Counted from the stretch's first letter, positions 32,797 through 42,645 are shown. The stretch is DNA of 64,000 bases from Streptacidiphilus jeojiense (GCF_000719095.1 NZ_JOEH01000020.1:85483-149482); one strand, 5' to 3'. Numbers and translations are program-made. Notes: generated by a model not told the origin, from the letters alone.

Positions 32797-32830
32797 CGTG
32801 GTCGCTCTCCTCCTGTGTACAGACGCGCTC

Positions 32831-32880
32831 AGCCTACCGGCAAGGCCGATTCCGCCAAGCAGCAGCATCACGCCTAGGCT
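32831..32880. promoter_or_regulatory. Divergent murT / deformylase promoters
   Basis: A minus-strand TAGGCT (32836-32831) with TTGGCG 16 bases upstream serves murT. A plus-strand TAGGCT (32875-32880) lies seven bases before the deformylase ATG, suggesting a leaderless mRNA. The two -10 elements are 38 bases apart. Confidence 0.45.
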
Positions 32881-32887
32881 CCTGCTC

Positions 32888-33442
32888 ATGGCTCGAACGC
32901 GTCCCCGCATCCCCGGCAGCAACGGCACCGTGCACCCCGTCATTCCCTGGGCCGAGCCGGTGCTGCGCACCCCCTGTGCCACCGTCACCACCTTCGACGA
33001 CCAGCTCGAACGGCTGGTCGAGGACCTCTTCGCCACCATGTACGCGGCGGACGGTGTGGGCCTGGCGGCCAATCAGATCGGGGTGGGTCTGCGGGTGTTC
33101 GTCTTCGACTGCCCGGACGACGACGATGTCCGCCATCTGGGACACCTGGTCAACCCGGTCCTGGTCGAGGCGGACGGCGTGGAGGTCCGCGGCGAGGAGG
33201 GCTGCCTCTCGCTCCCCGGCCTGCGGGCCGGGACCCCGCGCTGGGACCGCGCCCTGGTCCGGGGTCAGGACCTCACCGGCGCGGACCTCGAACTCGAGGG
33301 CACCGGCTTCTTCGCCCGCTGCCTCCAACACGAGACCGACCACCTCGACGGCACAGTCTTCCTGGACCGCCTCACCGGCCTGCGAGCCACCACCGCCAGA
33401 CGCAAAGCCCGCTCCGCCGACTGGTACCACCCGCACACCTAA
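32888..33442 (+). CDS. def: Peptide deformylase
   Basis: A 184-residue deformylase that removes the formyl group from nascent proteins. All three motifs are present: GVGLAANQIG (56-65), EGCLSLP (104-110, metal ligand C106), and QHETDHLDG (H148, E149, H152). An N-terminal basic tail RTRPRIPGSNG and a C-terminal extension ending RKARSADWYHP are common in actinobacterial paralogues. No ribosome site precedes ATG 32888. It probably is one of several deformylases in the genome. Confidence 0.93.
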   Translation: MARTRPRIPGSNGTVHPVIPWAEPVLRTPCATVTTFDDQLERLVEDLFATMYAADGVGLAANQIGVGLRVFVFDCPDDDDVRHLGHLVNPVLVEADGVEVRGEEGCLSLPGLRAGTPRWDRALVRGQDLTGADLELEGTGFFARCLQHETDHLDGTVFLDRLTGLRATTARRKARSADWYHPHT

Positions 33443-33462
33443 GGGGCGCGGGGAACTGCGCG
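33443..33462 (+). repeat. Dispersed repeat GGGGCGCGGGGAACTGCGCG, single copy
   Basis: It starts on the base after the deformylase stop codon and has no inverted partner nearby. It is identical to the right middle arm of the structure at 13510-13529 and to the copy at 55444. Confidence 0.75.
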
Positions 33463-33510
33463 AACAACCACCCCCAATGCGGATCTCCGAACAAACCGTC
33501 ACCACCCACT

Positions 33511-34113
33511 TCAGTGGCTCCCCGCCGTAGGCCTCTCGCCGGCGGCAGCCAGCCGCCCCCACAACAGATCAGCCAGCGTCTGCACCATCCGCTCCCGCGG
33601 AAACGGCCGGGTCTCCAGCCACCAGTCACCCCCCGCCAGCACCATCCCGGTGATCGCCTGCCCCCACGCCGCGGCCAGCACCCCGCTGTCCGGCCCGAGA
33701 TCCACCTGCTCCCGCACCGCCAGGGTCAGCTCGTCCGCGATCATCCGCAGCGCCGGCGCCAGCGGCCCCGCCGGCGACAGCCCGTCCGCCGCCGGGTCGG
33801 GGTGCACCAGGAAGCGGTACACCTGCGGCCGTGCCTCGATCGCCGCGAGGTAGGTGTCGATGACCGCCTCGACCCGGTCCCGCCGCTCCAGCGGCAGCGC
33901 CAGTGCCGCCCGCACCGCCTCCAGCAGCCCCGCGGTGTGCCGCTCGGCCAGGGCCCGGTAGAGCCCGTTCTTGTCGCCGAAGTGCCGGTACAGGATCGGC
34001 TTGGTGATCCCGGCCTCCGCGGCGATGGTGTTCATGCTGGCCCGGGGCCCGTCCCGGCGCACCACGCGGTCGGCGGCGTCCAGGAGTTCGCTGCGGCGGT
34101 CGGCGGTCGGCAT
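33511..34113 (-). CDS. TetR family regulator
   Basis: A 200-residue TetR-type repressor. The helix-turn-helix is ELLDAADRVVRRDGPRASMNTIAAEAGITKPILYRHFGDKNGLYRAL (9-55). A helical ligand domain follows with FLVHPDP near 100. It is divergent from an acyl-CoA dehydrogenase, and a 30-base palindrome stands between, so it probably controls that gene in response to an acyl-CoA. AAGGA sits about ten bases before ATG 34113. Confidence 0.86.
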   Translation of the reverse strand: MPTADRRSELLDAADRVVRRDGPRASMNTIAAEAGITKPILYRHFGDKNGLYRALAERHTAGLLEAVRAALALPLERRDRVEAVIDTYLAAIEARPQVYRFLVHPDPAADGLSPAGPLAPALRMIADELTLAVREQVDLGPDSGVLAAAWGQAITGMVLAGGDWWLETRPFPRERMVQTLADLLWGRLAAAGERPTAGSH

Positions 34114-34133
34114 TCCTTGACATTCCTTACTCG

Positions 34134-34163
34134 TCGGTAACAGACTGGGCAGTCAGTTACCGA
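34134..34163. promoter_or_regulatory. 30-base TetR operator palindrome
   Basis: Outer arms TCGGTAAC (34134-34141) and GTTACCGA (34156-34163) are perfect. The inner GACTG-GG-CAGTC (34143-34154) shares the same centre, so only one position per side mismatches. A further AGGTAAC half-site follows at 34164-34170. It lies between the divergent TetR and acyl-CoA dehydrogenase genes. Confidence 0.7.
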
Positions 34164-34228
34164 AGGTAACACCAGCTCGGCCCAAAACGTATGAAAACCA
34201 CGCCCGACCTGCCCGGGAGCAACGCATC

Positions 34229-35466
<1,238 letters not shown>

Positions 35467-35470
<4 letters not shown>

Positions 35471-35958
35471 TCGCGGGAGCTGCGCTCGGCGTCCTCCAGC
35501 ATGGTCTTGAGCGAGGAGAGGATCATCACCCAGCCACTGCTGATCCCCGCCAGCATGGTGCTCTCCGGGGTGTCGAAGCCGTCGTGGGTGAGCGTCAGCC
35601 GGACGCCGAGCGCGGGGACCTCGGCCGGTTCGATGTCGAAGCGGACCTGTGACTTCTCGGTGTGGGCCGCCTCGAACTCCTGCTCCGAGGCGAAGAGTTC
35701 ACGGTGCATCGGCAGCACCCGGTGCCAGCTGTAGGCGAGTGTGCGGCCGGGGTCGGCGGCGATGACGTGCTGGTCCAGATCCTGGTAGTCCCCGTCGGGA
35801 CCCATCTTCCAGAGCACCGGGGAGCCGACCTGCCAGTCGGACTTCGGCCCCCAGCCGCCGAAGTACTGCTGGGCCGCCTCGGCGTCGGTCAGTGCCTGGT
35901 AGAGGTGGGCCGGCGTGGTCCGGATGTAGATCTGGTAGACGAACTCGGATGCGCTCAT
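35467..35958 (-). CDS. AHSA1-type SRPBCC protein
   Basis: A 163-residue AHSA1-like SRPBCC protein. EFVYQIYIRTTPAHLYQALTDAEAAQQYFGG is the usual start, followed by DLDQHVIAADPGRTLAYSW and the C-terminal helix GWVMILSSLKTMLEDAE. Members bind hydrophobic ligands and often sit beside ArsR regulators, but none is here. Its stop overlaps the acyl-CoA dehydrogenase stop by four bases. The role is unknown. Confidence 0.82.
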
Positions 35959-36006
35959 GGGCTGACCTGACTCCTTCGGTGACGAGCCCCCCTGGCTGAC
36001 GCCGTC

Positions 36007-37173
36007 TCAGGCCGGGACGCCTTCGGGCTCCGCGGAGCCGGTCGAGGTGCGGCTGGTCCCGGTCTCCGCCCCGGCCCCGTCCAGTGGCGCGGCGACCGCG
36101 CGCCACCAGGGGCGGAACACGGTGCCCGCGGCCGGCTCGAAGGGCTCGCCGGGGCGCGGGGTGGCCACCGTGTGCCCCAGCGGCGCGGCGGCCGCCAGGG
36201 TGCGCTCGACCGGCTCCTCCCAGGCGTGCGGCGCCAGGTCGAAGGTGCACCAGTGGATCGGCAGCAGCACCGATCCGCTCTCGCCGGTCAGGTCGCCGTG
36301 GGCGCGGACGCCCTCCTCCGGGGTCATGTGGACCTCGGGCCAGAACTCGCTGTAGGCGCCGACCTGGACCATGGTGGCGTCGAAGGGGCCGTACTGGGCC
36401 CCGATCGCGGCGAAGCCGGGGAAGTAGCCGGTGTCGCCGCTGTGGAAGACCCGGTGCTCGCCGCCCTGGACCACCCAGGAGGCCCACAGCTGGTGCCGAC
36501 TGGTCCGCGGCCCCCGGCTGCAGTAGTGCCGGGCCGGGGTCGCGGTGAGGGTGAGCCCGGCGATCCGCGCCGACTCGTTCCAGTCGAGCTCGGTGATCCG
36601 GTCCGCCGGCACGACCCAGTGCTCCAGGTGCGCGCCCACCCCCAGCGGGACGGCGAAGTCCGCGCCGGACCGGACCAGCTCCCGGATCGCGGCCATGTCC
36701 AGATGGTCGTAGTGGTCGTGCGAGACCACGACCACGTCGATCGGGCCGAGCTCGGGCAGCGGGATCGGGTTGGGGTGCAGCCGACGCGGTCCGAACCCGG
36801 CGAAGGGGGAGCAGCGCTCGCCCCAGACCGGGTCGAACAGCACCCGCCGCCCGCCGATCTCGGCGAGCACCGTGGCGTGCCCCATCCAGGTGAGCCGCAG
36901 CCCGCTCGCGGGCGGCACGGCCAGCTCGGCCGGGGTGAGCCGGTGCACCGGGACGGCCTCGGCCGGGCGGGTCCGCTTCTTGGCCAGCCCCTCGCGCAGG
37001 GCGCCCGGGAAGGCCCCGGAGGCCAGCCGGCGGGTCGGGACCGGGTTGCGGAAGGCGCCGTCCACGAAGTTGGGGGAGCGGCGGATCCGCGCCAGGCGCT
37101 CTCCGGTGGGCTCCGCGCCGAACGCTGCGGGACGCAGATCGGTGATGCGGGCCCAGGGGCCGGTTCCGGGCAC
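36007..37173 (-). CDS. NAPE-PLD-like metallo-beta-lactamase-fold hydrolase
   Basis: A 388-residue metallo-hydrolase. The metal motif is VVVVSHDHYDHLD, a further Asp lies in VFHSGDTGYFPGF, and a His in LLPIHWCTFDLAPHAWEEPVER, which together match the NAPE-PLD/UlaG-like branch. The N-terminus carries NPVPTRRLASGAFPGALREGL, also seen in this branch. Family members cleave phosphodiesters of N-acyl-phospholipids, though the bacterial substrates are unclear. The GTG start 37173 follows TAGGAGG. The low-complexity tail after about 355 is rich in Thr, Ser and Gly. Confidence 0.84.
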   Translation of the reverse strand: MPGTGPWARITDLRPAAFGAEPTGERLARIRRSPNFVDGAFRNPVPTRRLASGAFPGALREGLAKKRTRPAEAVPVHRLTPAELAVPPASGLRLTWMGHATVLAEIGGRRVLFDPVWGERCSPFAGFGPRRLHPNPIPLPELGPIDVVVVSHDHYDHLDMAAIRELVRSGADFAVPLGVGAHLEHWVVPADRITELDWNESARIAGLTLTATPARHYCSRGPRTSRHQLWASWVVQGGEHRVFHSGDTGYFPGFAAIGAQYGPFDATMVQVGAYSEFWPEVHMTPEEGVRAHGDLTGESGSVLLPIHWCTFDLAPHAWEEPVERTLAAAAPLGHTVATPRPGEPFEPAAGTVFRPWWRAVAAPLDGAGAETGTSRTSTGSAEPEGVPA

Positions 37174-37276
37174 AGCGCCTCCTAGGACGAGGAAACCATG
37201 ATTCCCGGGAAGCGTACCTGCGGGCCGCCGACGCGGCTCGGCAGTTGTTTCCGGCTCGGCCCCGGCTGAGCCGGCG

Positions 37277-37732
37277 TCAGACGTAGAAGCGGGTGATGGT
37301 GTCGGCGACGCAGTGCGGCTTGCCGCCGTCCTTGTTGCTGATGGTCACCCGCACCACGGCCTGGACCCCGCCGGCCACCTCGGTGACGGACACCAGTTCG
37401 GCGGTCGCCCGGATGGTGGAGCCGACCGGGACCGGCGCCGGGAAGCGGACCTTGTCCGAGCCGTAGTTGACGGCCATCCGGAGGCCGCCCTCGATGCTGT
37501 AGCACTCCTTGACCAGCGCCGGGATCAGCGACAGGGTCAGGTAGCCGTGCGCGATGGTGGTGCCGAAGGGGCCTGCCGCGGCGCGCTCGGGGTCGACATG
37601 GATCCACTGGTGGTCGCCGGTGGCCTCGGCGAAGAGGTTGATCCGGTCCTGGTCGACGGTGAGCCACTCGCTGCTGCCCAGCTCGGTGCCGACGGCCGCG
37701 GTGAAATCGGCGAGCGATGCGAACGTAGCCAT
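37277..37732 (-). CDS. MaoC-like (R)-specific enoyl-CoA hydratase
   Basis: A 151-residue hot-dog-fold hydratase. The hydratase-2 motif is NLFAEATGDHQWIHVDPERAAAGPFGTTIAHGYLTLSL, with catalytic Asp and His in the D-x4-H pattern. It would hydrate trans-2-enoyl-CoA. ATG 37732 follows GGAGGAG; the frame extends seven codons further without merit. It could complement the acyl-CoA dehydrogenase, thiolase and SDR genes of the window, none of which is accompanied by another hydratase, but it is transcribed alone. Confidence 0.86.
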   Translation of the reverse strand: MATFASLADFTAAVGTELGSSEWLTVDQDRINLFAEATGDHQWIHVDPERAAAGPFGTTIAHGYLTLSLIPALVKECYSIEGGLRMAVNYGSDKVRFPAPVPVGSTIRATAELVSVTEVAGGVQAVVRVTISNKDGGKPHCVADTITRFYV

Positions 37733-37787
37733 GCTGACACTCCTCCTGCACATCCGGTGTTGGGTGGAGGCTACAGCTACTGGCGGG

Positions 37788-38231
37788 TCACTTGTCCGCC
37801 GACCCCGTCGGTTCCGCCTGCTGCGCCTGTTCCGCCGCCCACTCCAGCCGCAGGCCGCTGATCAGCTCGGGCACCAGACGCAGCCCGGTGCCGTCCTTGG
37901 TGGCCCGGGCGGTGCCGTGCACCATCACCGAGACCGCGCCCAGCGGGTCCGGCTCGGAGTCCTTGCGGTCGGCGTCCTGATCAGCGCTGTCGACCTGCAG
38001 CGCGACTACGGCGCCGTCCAGGTCGGCGGCCAGGCTGCTGCCGCCGGGGGTGGAGACGATCAGCGTGCCGGAGAAGTCCAGGGCGAAGCTGACCGGCAGT
38101 ACCACCGGCAGGGCGTGCCGGGTGTAGACGATGCGGCCGAGCGAGCCGAGGGAGCCGCGCGCGAGCAGGCGCAGGCTTTCGTCGGCGCTGAGCGTGGTCT
38201 GCGTGCTCTCGGGGAGGTCGATCGGGTCCAT
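37788..38231 (-). CDS. Pyridoxamine 5'-phosphate oxidase-related protein
   Basis: About 147 residues with the split-barrel flavin-reductase fold. SLRLLARGSLGSLGRIVYTRHALPVVLPVSFALD is the standard opening of PPOX-type proteins (G-R-I-V plus P-V-x-Y/F). ALQVDSADQDADRKD holds an insertion, and VSVMVHGTARAT follows. Cofactor could be FMN, F420 or heme. ATG 38231 was chosen by family length; ATG 38273 is possible. No partner gene is evident. Confidence 0.78.
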   Translation of the reverse strand: MDPIDLPESTQTTLSADESLRLLARGSLGSLGRIVYTRHALPVVLPVSFALDFSGTLIVSTPGGSSLAADLDGAVVALQVDSADQDADRKDSEPDPLGAVSVMVHGTARATKDGTGLRLVPELISGLRLEWAAEQAQQAEPTGSADK

Positions 38232-38326
38232 GTCTTCGAGTCTGCTGTCGGAAACTCGTCGGGGGTAGGGCACATAGTCCCGGCAAAGAGTGGGAAAGGG
38301 GCATCCGTTGATGGGGGGCTGTGGGC

Positions 38327-39109
38327 ATGGTGGTGGAGTTGGTGCTGCTGGGGGCGGAGTGCCCCGAGGAACGTGCCTTCGCGGGATCGATCGGGGCGGC
38401 CGCAGGGGGCGGGCTGTTCGCGCAGGTGGTGACGGGGGCGATGTTCGACGCGGGGGCGGGGCGCTGCCAGGTCACCGCGGTTCCGCCGGACGCGGACGCG
38501 AACATGCTGCTCACCGCGGTCAAGGAGGCCGTGGAGCGGGACAGCAGGCTGCTGGTCGTCTATCTGGGCGGCCAGTTCACCTGGGACGTCCGCCGGCGGC
38601 GTCCGGTGCTGGTGACCGCGGGCAGCGGGCGGGACAACGCGCACGGCCGCGGTCTGGCCTGGGACTGGGTGGTCAGTGCGCTGGCGCACGGAGCAGGGGC
38701 GGCCCGGGGGGAGTCGCTGCTGGTGGTCGACGCGGTCGTCGGGGCCGAGGCCTGGGCGAGCGCCTCCTTCGACGCGGTCGGCGTCAGGCTCTGGGGCCGG
38801 CTGCAGCCGTACGCGCCGCCGCGCTGGGGCCGCTCCGGGACTCCCGGCGCGGTGACCGGGGTGGGCGCGGTGACGGCCACGGCGGGGGGCTTCTCCGCGC
38901 TGCTGGACCAGGCGGTGCGGGAGGGGCTGCCGGGCCAGCCCGCGGTCCTCGATCCGGCGGCGCTGCACAGCACCCTGGAGGCCAGGGACACCCCCGGCTC
39001 GCGCTGGCTGGGTCCCCCGGCCGCGTCCAGGTTGCTGCTGCGCAACCGTGCGGTGCTACGGGGGGTACTGCGGGAGACCACTGGGGAACAGCCGTACGGA
39101 AGTGATTGA
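38327..39109 (+). CDS. Degenerate caspase-like protein A, upstream edge of the Tad locus
   Basis: A 260-residue protein of no family I can name. Read against caspase-family proteins of actinomycetes, the order of elements fits: a strand VVELVLLG, a helix TAVKEAVERD, then LLVVYLGGQFTWD where active proteins have VYFAGHG, then LLVVDAVVGAEAW where they have LLLDCCFSG, and late GGFSALLDQAVREG. Both catalytic positions are lost (Gln for His at 83, Val for Cys near 138). It is likely a pseudoenzyme. Start 38327 follows a G-run at the right distance; GTG 38321 is possible. It lies 110 bases upstream of the pilus operon. The fold assignment is my inference. Confidence 0.55.
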   Translation: MVVELVLLGAECPEERAFAGSIGAAAGGGLFAQVVTGAMFDAGAGRCQVTAVPPDADANMLLTAVKEAVERDSRLLVVYLGGQFTWDVRRRRPVLVTAGSGRDNAHGRGLAWDWVVSALAHGAGAARGESLLVVDAVVGAEAWASASFDAVGVRLWGRLQPYAPPRWGRSGTPGAVTGVGAVTATAGGFSALLDQAVREGLPGQPAVLDPAALHSTLEARDTPGSRWLGPPAASRLLLRNRAVLRGVLRETTGEQPYGSD

Positions 39110-39219
39110 CGTGCACATTTCGTTAACGAGAAAATCAGCCACACTCAGGACATGACAGCAAACGAGTAATAGTGTGCTGATTCATCGCCACCTGGGGAGT
39201 ACGCGGCGAGGGGGCATCA

Positions 39220-39831
39220 ATGCGACACATGGGTGGGACGTTGCGGTGTGGTGCCGCGATCGCCGCTGCCGCTGCGTCCGCCGCGCTGGGTCTCACCGCC
39301 TGCTCGGCGGGCGGCACCGTGCAGACGCTGCCGAGTGCCCCGCAGACCGCGGCCCCGGCACCCTCGGCGGGGGTCTCCGTGCAGGCGGCGCCTTCGGTGC
39401 TGCCCAGCAGTATCACCGGGGTCCTGGTGCTGCGCGCCTACGCGGGCTTCTGGGCGGCGCAGGTCAAGGCTCTGGACAGCGGAACGGTCACCGGCAGCGG
39501 TTTGCAGACGTACTCCATCGGAGCCGCACTGAGCGGCGCGTACACGGACTCCCAACGGCTGAACCGGGCCGGGCTGTTGATGTCCGGCGCGCCCCGCAGC
39601 AATCCGAGCGTGACTGAAATCGGCACCGTCGCCCCGTCTAGCGGGGTGCAGAGCGCCACCGTCCAGGACTGCCTGGACATCACCGGCTGGCACCAGATCG
39701 ACCAGAAGACGCGTCAGCTGCGCGATCCAGCACATCGGTTGGCCCGGTACCGGGTGACCGCGACGGCTCGAACAGTGGGGGGTGTCTGGATGATCTCCGA
39801 CGTCCACGAGAACACGGGGCAGTCGTGCTGA
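39220..39831 (+). CDS. Tad-locus lipoprotein
   Basis: A 203-residue lipoprotein. The signal ends in a lipobox LGLTAC (Cys 28), followed by a Pro/Ala/Ser-rich stretch of about 30 residues and then a domain with VLRAYAGFWAAQVKALDSG and RLARYRVTATARTVGGVWMISDVHENTG. The domain resembles small NTF2-like accessory domains in actinobacterial lipoproteins, but I cannot name a family. GAGGGGG precedes ATG 39220. Its end overlaps the next gene's GTG by seven bases, placing it first in the pilus operon. Confidence 0.75.
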   Translation: MRHMGGTLRCGAAIAAAAASAALGLTACSAGGTVQTLPSAPQTAAPAPSAGVSVQAAPSVLPSSITGVLVLRAYAGFWAAQVKALDSGTVTGSGLQTYSIGAALSGAYTDSQRLNRAGLLMSGAPRSNPSVTEIGTVAPSSGVQSATVQDCLDITGWHQIDQKTRQLRDPAHRLARYRVTATARTVGGVWMISDVHENTGQSC

Positions 39832-40805
39832 GGGCCGGGCACCGGCCGCAGTCGCCGACGGTCCGTCACCGGCGCTGGGCAGCACTGCTGGTGGCACTGG
39901 TGCTGGCACTCTCCTCGCCGCTGTGGCTGCACAGCCCGCGTGCGGCCGCGGACACCACTGGACCGTGCGCGATCAACTATGTCTGCGTAGGCGCCAGCAC
40001 ACTTCCGTCGGCCGGCTCCACCAGCGGTGGCGGCGGGGGAGGGGGTGGCGCGAACGCCTGCTACTACGGCGGCAAGCCGGTCGACTGCAGCAACCAGTAC
40101 GGCGCACTGGATCCCGCCAACGGCTGCTACTACATGGAGGCCCAGCCGCAGCCGCCTGCCAACGACCCGCTCTGGGCCGGCAAGGGGCCGGCCGACGGCG
40201 CCTTCTACCTGCAGACCTGCCCCAACCAGGCCGGAGGCGACACCGTCGAGGTCTTCATCGCGGGCGGCCCCCCGGCCGCTGCGGTGACCCCCGCCGCGCT
40301 GGCCCTCAGGGCACGCGACGCGATCCACCTCGGCACCCCGGTCGTGCACACCGCGCCCGGCGGGACCGCACTGGTGGGGGCTCCGATCTGGCTGTGGATC
40401 GACACCGGGGGCAACGCCTGGGCCGGCCCGGGCCCCGACCACGGAATCACCAAGGTGGAGACGGACGGCGCGCTCACCGTGACCTTGACGGTGTGGTCCA
40501 CCGGGATCACCTGGGACATGGGCGACGGCGGACTCGCGCAGTGCTCCGCCGATGCACCGGGTGCCTCCTACGCGCCGTCGGACGGCGACAGCGCCTCCCC
40601 CCAATGCGGATACACCTACCACCAGCCTTCCGCGAACCAGCCCGGAGAGCGCTACGCCATCACCGCGACAGTCGGTTGGCACGCCCGATGGACCTCATCC
40701 GTAGGCGTCGGCGGAGAACTCGACGTGGACTCCGTCGCCGGAGTCGCGACCACCCTGAGAGTCGAAGAGCTCCAGGTACTCAACCAGCCGACGAACAACT
40801 CCTGA
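39825..40805 (+). CDS. Secreted Cys-rich protein of the Tad locus
   Basis: A 326-residue exported protein. A basic start (RPQSPTVRHRRW) and an Ala/Leu core form the signal, cleaved near AAAD about residue 42. Mature cysteines (CAINYVC, CYYGGKPVDC, NGCYYM, QTCPN, then two C-terminal ones) suggest disulfides. A Gly stretch (about 66-75) separates two parts. The C-terminal half has IWLWIDTGGNAW and ITWDMGDGG, which looks like an all-beta, PKD-like domain. GTG 39825 overlaps the previous stop. It may sit at the base or surface of the pilus. Confidence 0.7.
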   Translation: MLRAGHRPQSPTVRHRRWAALLVALVLALSSPLWLHSPRAAADTTGPCAINYVCVGASTLPSAGSTSGGGGGGGGANACYYGGKPVDCSNQYGALDPANGCYYMEAQPQPPANDPLWAGKGPADGAFYLQTCPNQAGGDTVEVFIAGGPPAAAVTPAALALRARDAIHLGTPVVHTAPGGTALVGAPIWLWIDTGGNAWAGPGPDHGITKVETDGALTVTLTVWSTGITWDMGDGGLAQCSADAPGASYAPSDGDSASPQCGYTYHQPSANQPGERYAITATVGWHARWTSSVGVGGELDVDSVAGVATTLRVEELQVLNQPTNNS

Positions 40806-40819
40806 GAGGCGACCGCACG

Positions 40820-41509
40820 GTGGATACCCCGACCGGGCCGCTCACGGCCACCCGCCCACCGCTCGCAGCGGGTGCGCCCGCCCCCTACCGGATCGGCGGA
40901 GCGCGGCGCAGACGGCCAGCCGTGCTGGCGCTCGCGGTCGCGCTGATCGCCGCCGGCGGCCTCGGCGGCGCCGCGCTCTACACCGCCACCGGCAAGCGCG
41001 TCGCCGTCATCGCCCTGGCCCGCAACGTCCCGGCCGGGCAGGCGATCACCAGCGCCGATCTGACGGAGGCCCACATCCCGCTGGATCCGGCGCTCAAACC
41101 CATCTCGGTCAACAGCAGGGTGGTCGGCATGCGCGCCACCGCCGACCTCAAGGCGGGCACCCTGCTCACCAGCGGCGACCTCACCAACGCGCCGCTGGTG
41201 CAGGCCGGCCAGCAGGTGGTGGGCGTCGCCACCAAGCACACCCAGCTGCCGGCCGTGAAGCTGGAGCCCGGCAGCAGGGTCGTGCTGGTGGCCACCCCGT
41301 CCGCGGCCGGCAACGCGTCGGGGAGCAACGGCTCCGCCGCGAACACCCTGAGCGCGCTGACCGCGACCGTCGTGGACATCGGATCGCCGGACAGCGACGG
41401 CACGGTGGTGGTGGACCTCGCGGTCCCCGCCGCCCAGGGTGCCGCCGTGGCCGACCTGGCCGCGAGCGGGAAGTTCGCCCTGCTGCTGGCAGCCCAGGGA
41501 GGCGGCTGA
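40820..41509 (+). CDS. SAF-domain protein (CpaB/FlgA-like)
   Basis: A 229-residue membrane-anchored protein. A Pro-rich cytoplasmic head and one helix (PAVLALAVALIAAGGLGGAALY) precede a SAF domain: VAVIALARNVPAGQAITSADLTEAHI, then RATADLKAGTLLTSGDLT. CpaB proteins act in Flp pilus assembly on the outer face. GTG 40820 is preceded by GAGAGG. The stop overlaps the next ATG (TGATG). The Ser/Gly-rich linker at GNASGSNGSAANT is low complexity. Confidence 0.83.
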   Translation: MDTPTGPLTATRPPLAAGAPAPYRIGGARRRRPAVLALAVALIAAGGLGGAALYTATGKRVAVIALARNVPAGQAITSADLTEAHIPLDPALKPISVNSRVVGMRATADLKAGTLLTSGDLTNAPLVQAGQQVVGVATKHTQLPAVKLEPGSRVVLVATPSAAGNASGSNGSAANTLSALTATVVDIGSPDSDGTVVVDLAVPAAQGAAVADLAASGKFALLLAAQGGG

Positions 41510-42645
41510 TGGCAGTCGTCGCGATCAGCGGAGGCCCCGGCGCCCCGGGGGCCACCACCACGGCACTGGCACTGCTGCTCGCCTGGCCGCTCGCCGAGGG
41601 CCGCCGGGTGGTCCTGCTGGAGTGCGACCCGGACGGCGGCGCGGTCCTCGCCGGAGCCCTCGAAGGCCGGCTGGACGCCGGGTACGGACTGCGGCACCTG
41701 GCCGTCGCCGACCGGCGCGGGCGGCTGGCCGAGACGCTCTGGGAGCAGCTCGTCGACCTCTCCCGGGACGGCACCGGCAACCGGCTGCTGCTGCCCGGCC
41801 TCACCGACCCCGCGCAGGCCCCCGGCCTCGCCTACACCTGGGAGCCGCTGGTGGCGGCCTGCCACGACCTGGACGCAGCCGGCTGCGACGTCATCGTCGA
41901 CCTGGGCCGCAACGGTGCGCACGGCGCCTCCGCGCCGCTGGCCCGCGGGGCCGACGCGGTCCTGGTGACGGTGCGCACCACCCTGCGCGGACTCAGCGCG
42001 GCGCGGCCGAGGGTGGCCGCGCTCGCGGCCGACCTGGACGCCAACGGCACCGGGTCCGATGCGCTGGGCCTGATCCTGGTGCATGAGGGCCCGTACGCGG
42101 CGGCCGAGGTCGGCAAGGCGCTGGGCGCGCCGGTGCTGGGGCTGCTGCCGCACGAACCGCGCAGCGCCCGGGTGCTGTCGGACGGCGGCGACAGCGGCGA
42201 CCGGCGGTTCGTCCGCTCGGCGCTGATGCGCGCGGTGCGGTCCACGGCGGACGAGGTACGGCTGCTGACGGGCCGTCGGCGGCTGCGCCTCGGCACCGCC
42301 TCGACGGCCGCGGCCGCCCCGGTGGCACCGCAGGCGGCCCCGTTCCCGCAGCCCGAGCCGTACCAGCCGCAGCCTCAGGTGCAGCCGCAACCGCAGCCTG
42401 ATCAGTATCAACCTCACCCTGAGGGTCAGCCCGCCGCCCAGCCGCAGTACCCGTACCAGCCCGAACCCCAGCCCCAACCCGCCCCGTTGGCGGGCTTCGC
42501 GCCGCGGCAGCCGGTACCGCAGCCGTTCGCCCCGCCGACCCCCGGCGGACCGTCCGGCCCGGGCCAGGAGATGGAGCCCCGCTGGCGGACGGACACCGGG
42601 CCTGATCCCCGGCAAGCACCGACACCCACCGGGGGTGCGCGATGA
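41509..42645 (+). CDS. CpaE/TadZ-like MinD-family protein
   Basis: A 378-residue protein with a MinD/ParA-like domain (1-260): VAISGGPGAPGATTTALALLLA at the P-loop, LLECDPDGGAV as the next motif, and DVIVDLGRNGAHG. The Lys of the standard P-loop GK(T/S) is replaced by Ala, so nucleotide hydrolysis is doubtful, though this GAPG form seems common in actinobacterial CpaE. The tail (about 265-345) is a Gln/Pro repeat (PQPEPYQPQPQVQPQPQ). It probably positions the pilus ATPase at the membrane. Coupled on both sides by stop-start overlaps. Confidence 0.78.
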   Translation: MAVVAISGGPGAPGATTTALALLLAWPLAEGRRVVLLECDPDGGAVLAGALEGRLDAGYGLRHLAVADRRGRLAETLWEQLVDLSRDGTGNRLLLPGLTDPAQAPGLAYTWEPLVAACHDLDAAGCDVIVDLGRNGAHGASAPLARGADAVLVTVRTTLRGLSAARPRVAALAADLDANGTGSDALGLILVHEGPYAAAEVGKALGAPVLGLLPHEPRSARVLSDGGDSGDRRFVRSALMRAVRSTADEVRLLTGRRRLRLGTASTAAAAPVAPQAAPFPQPEPYQPQPQVQPQPQPDQYQPHPEGQPAAQPQYPYQPEPQPQPAPLAGFAPRQPVPQPFAPPTPGGPSGPGQEMEPRWRTDTGPDPRQAPTPTGGAR

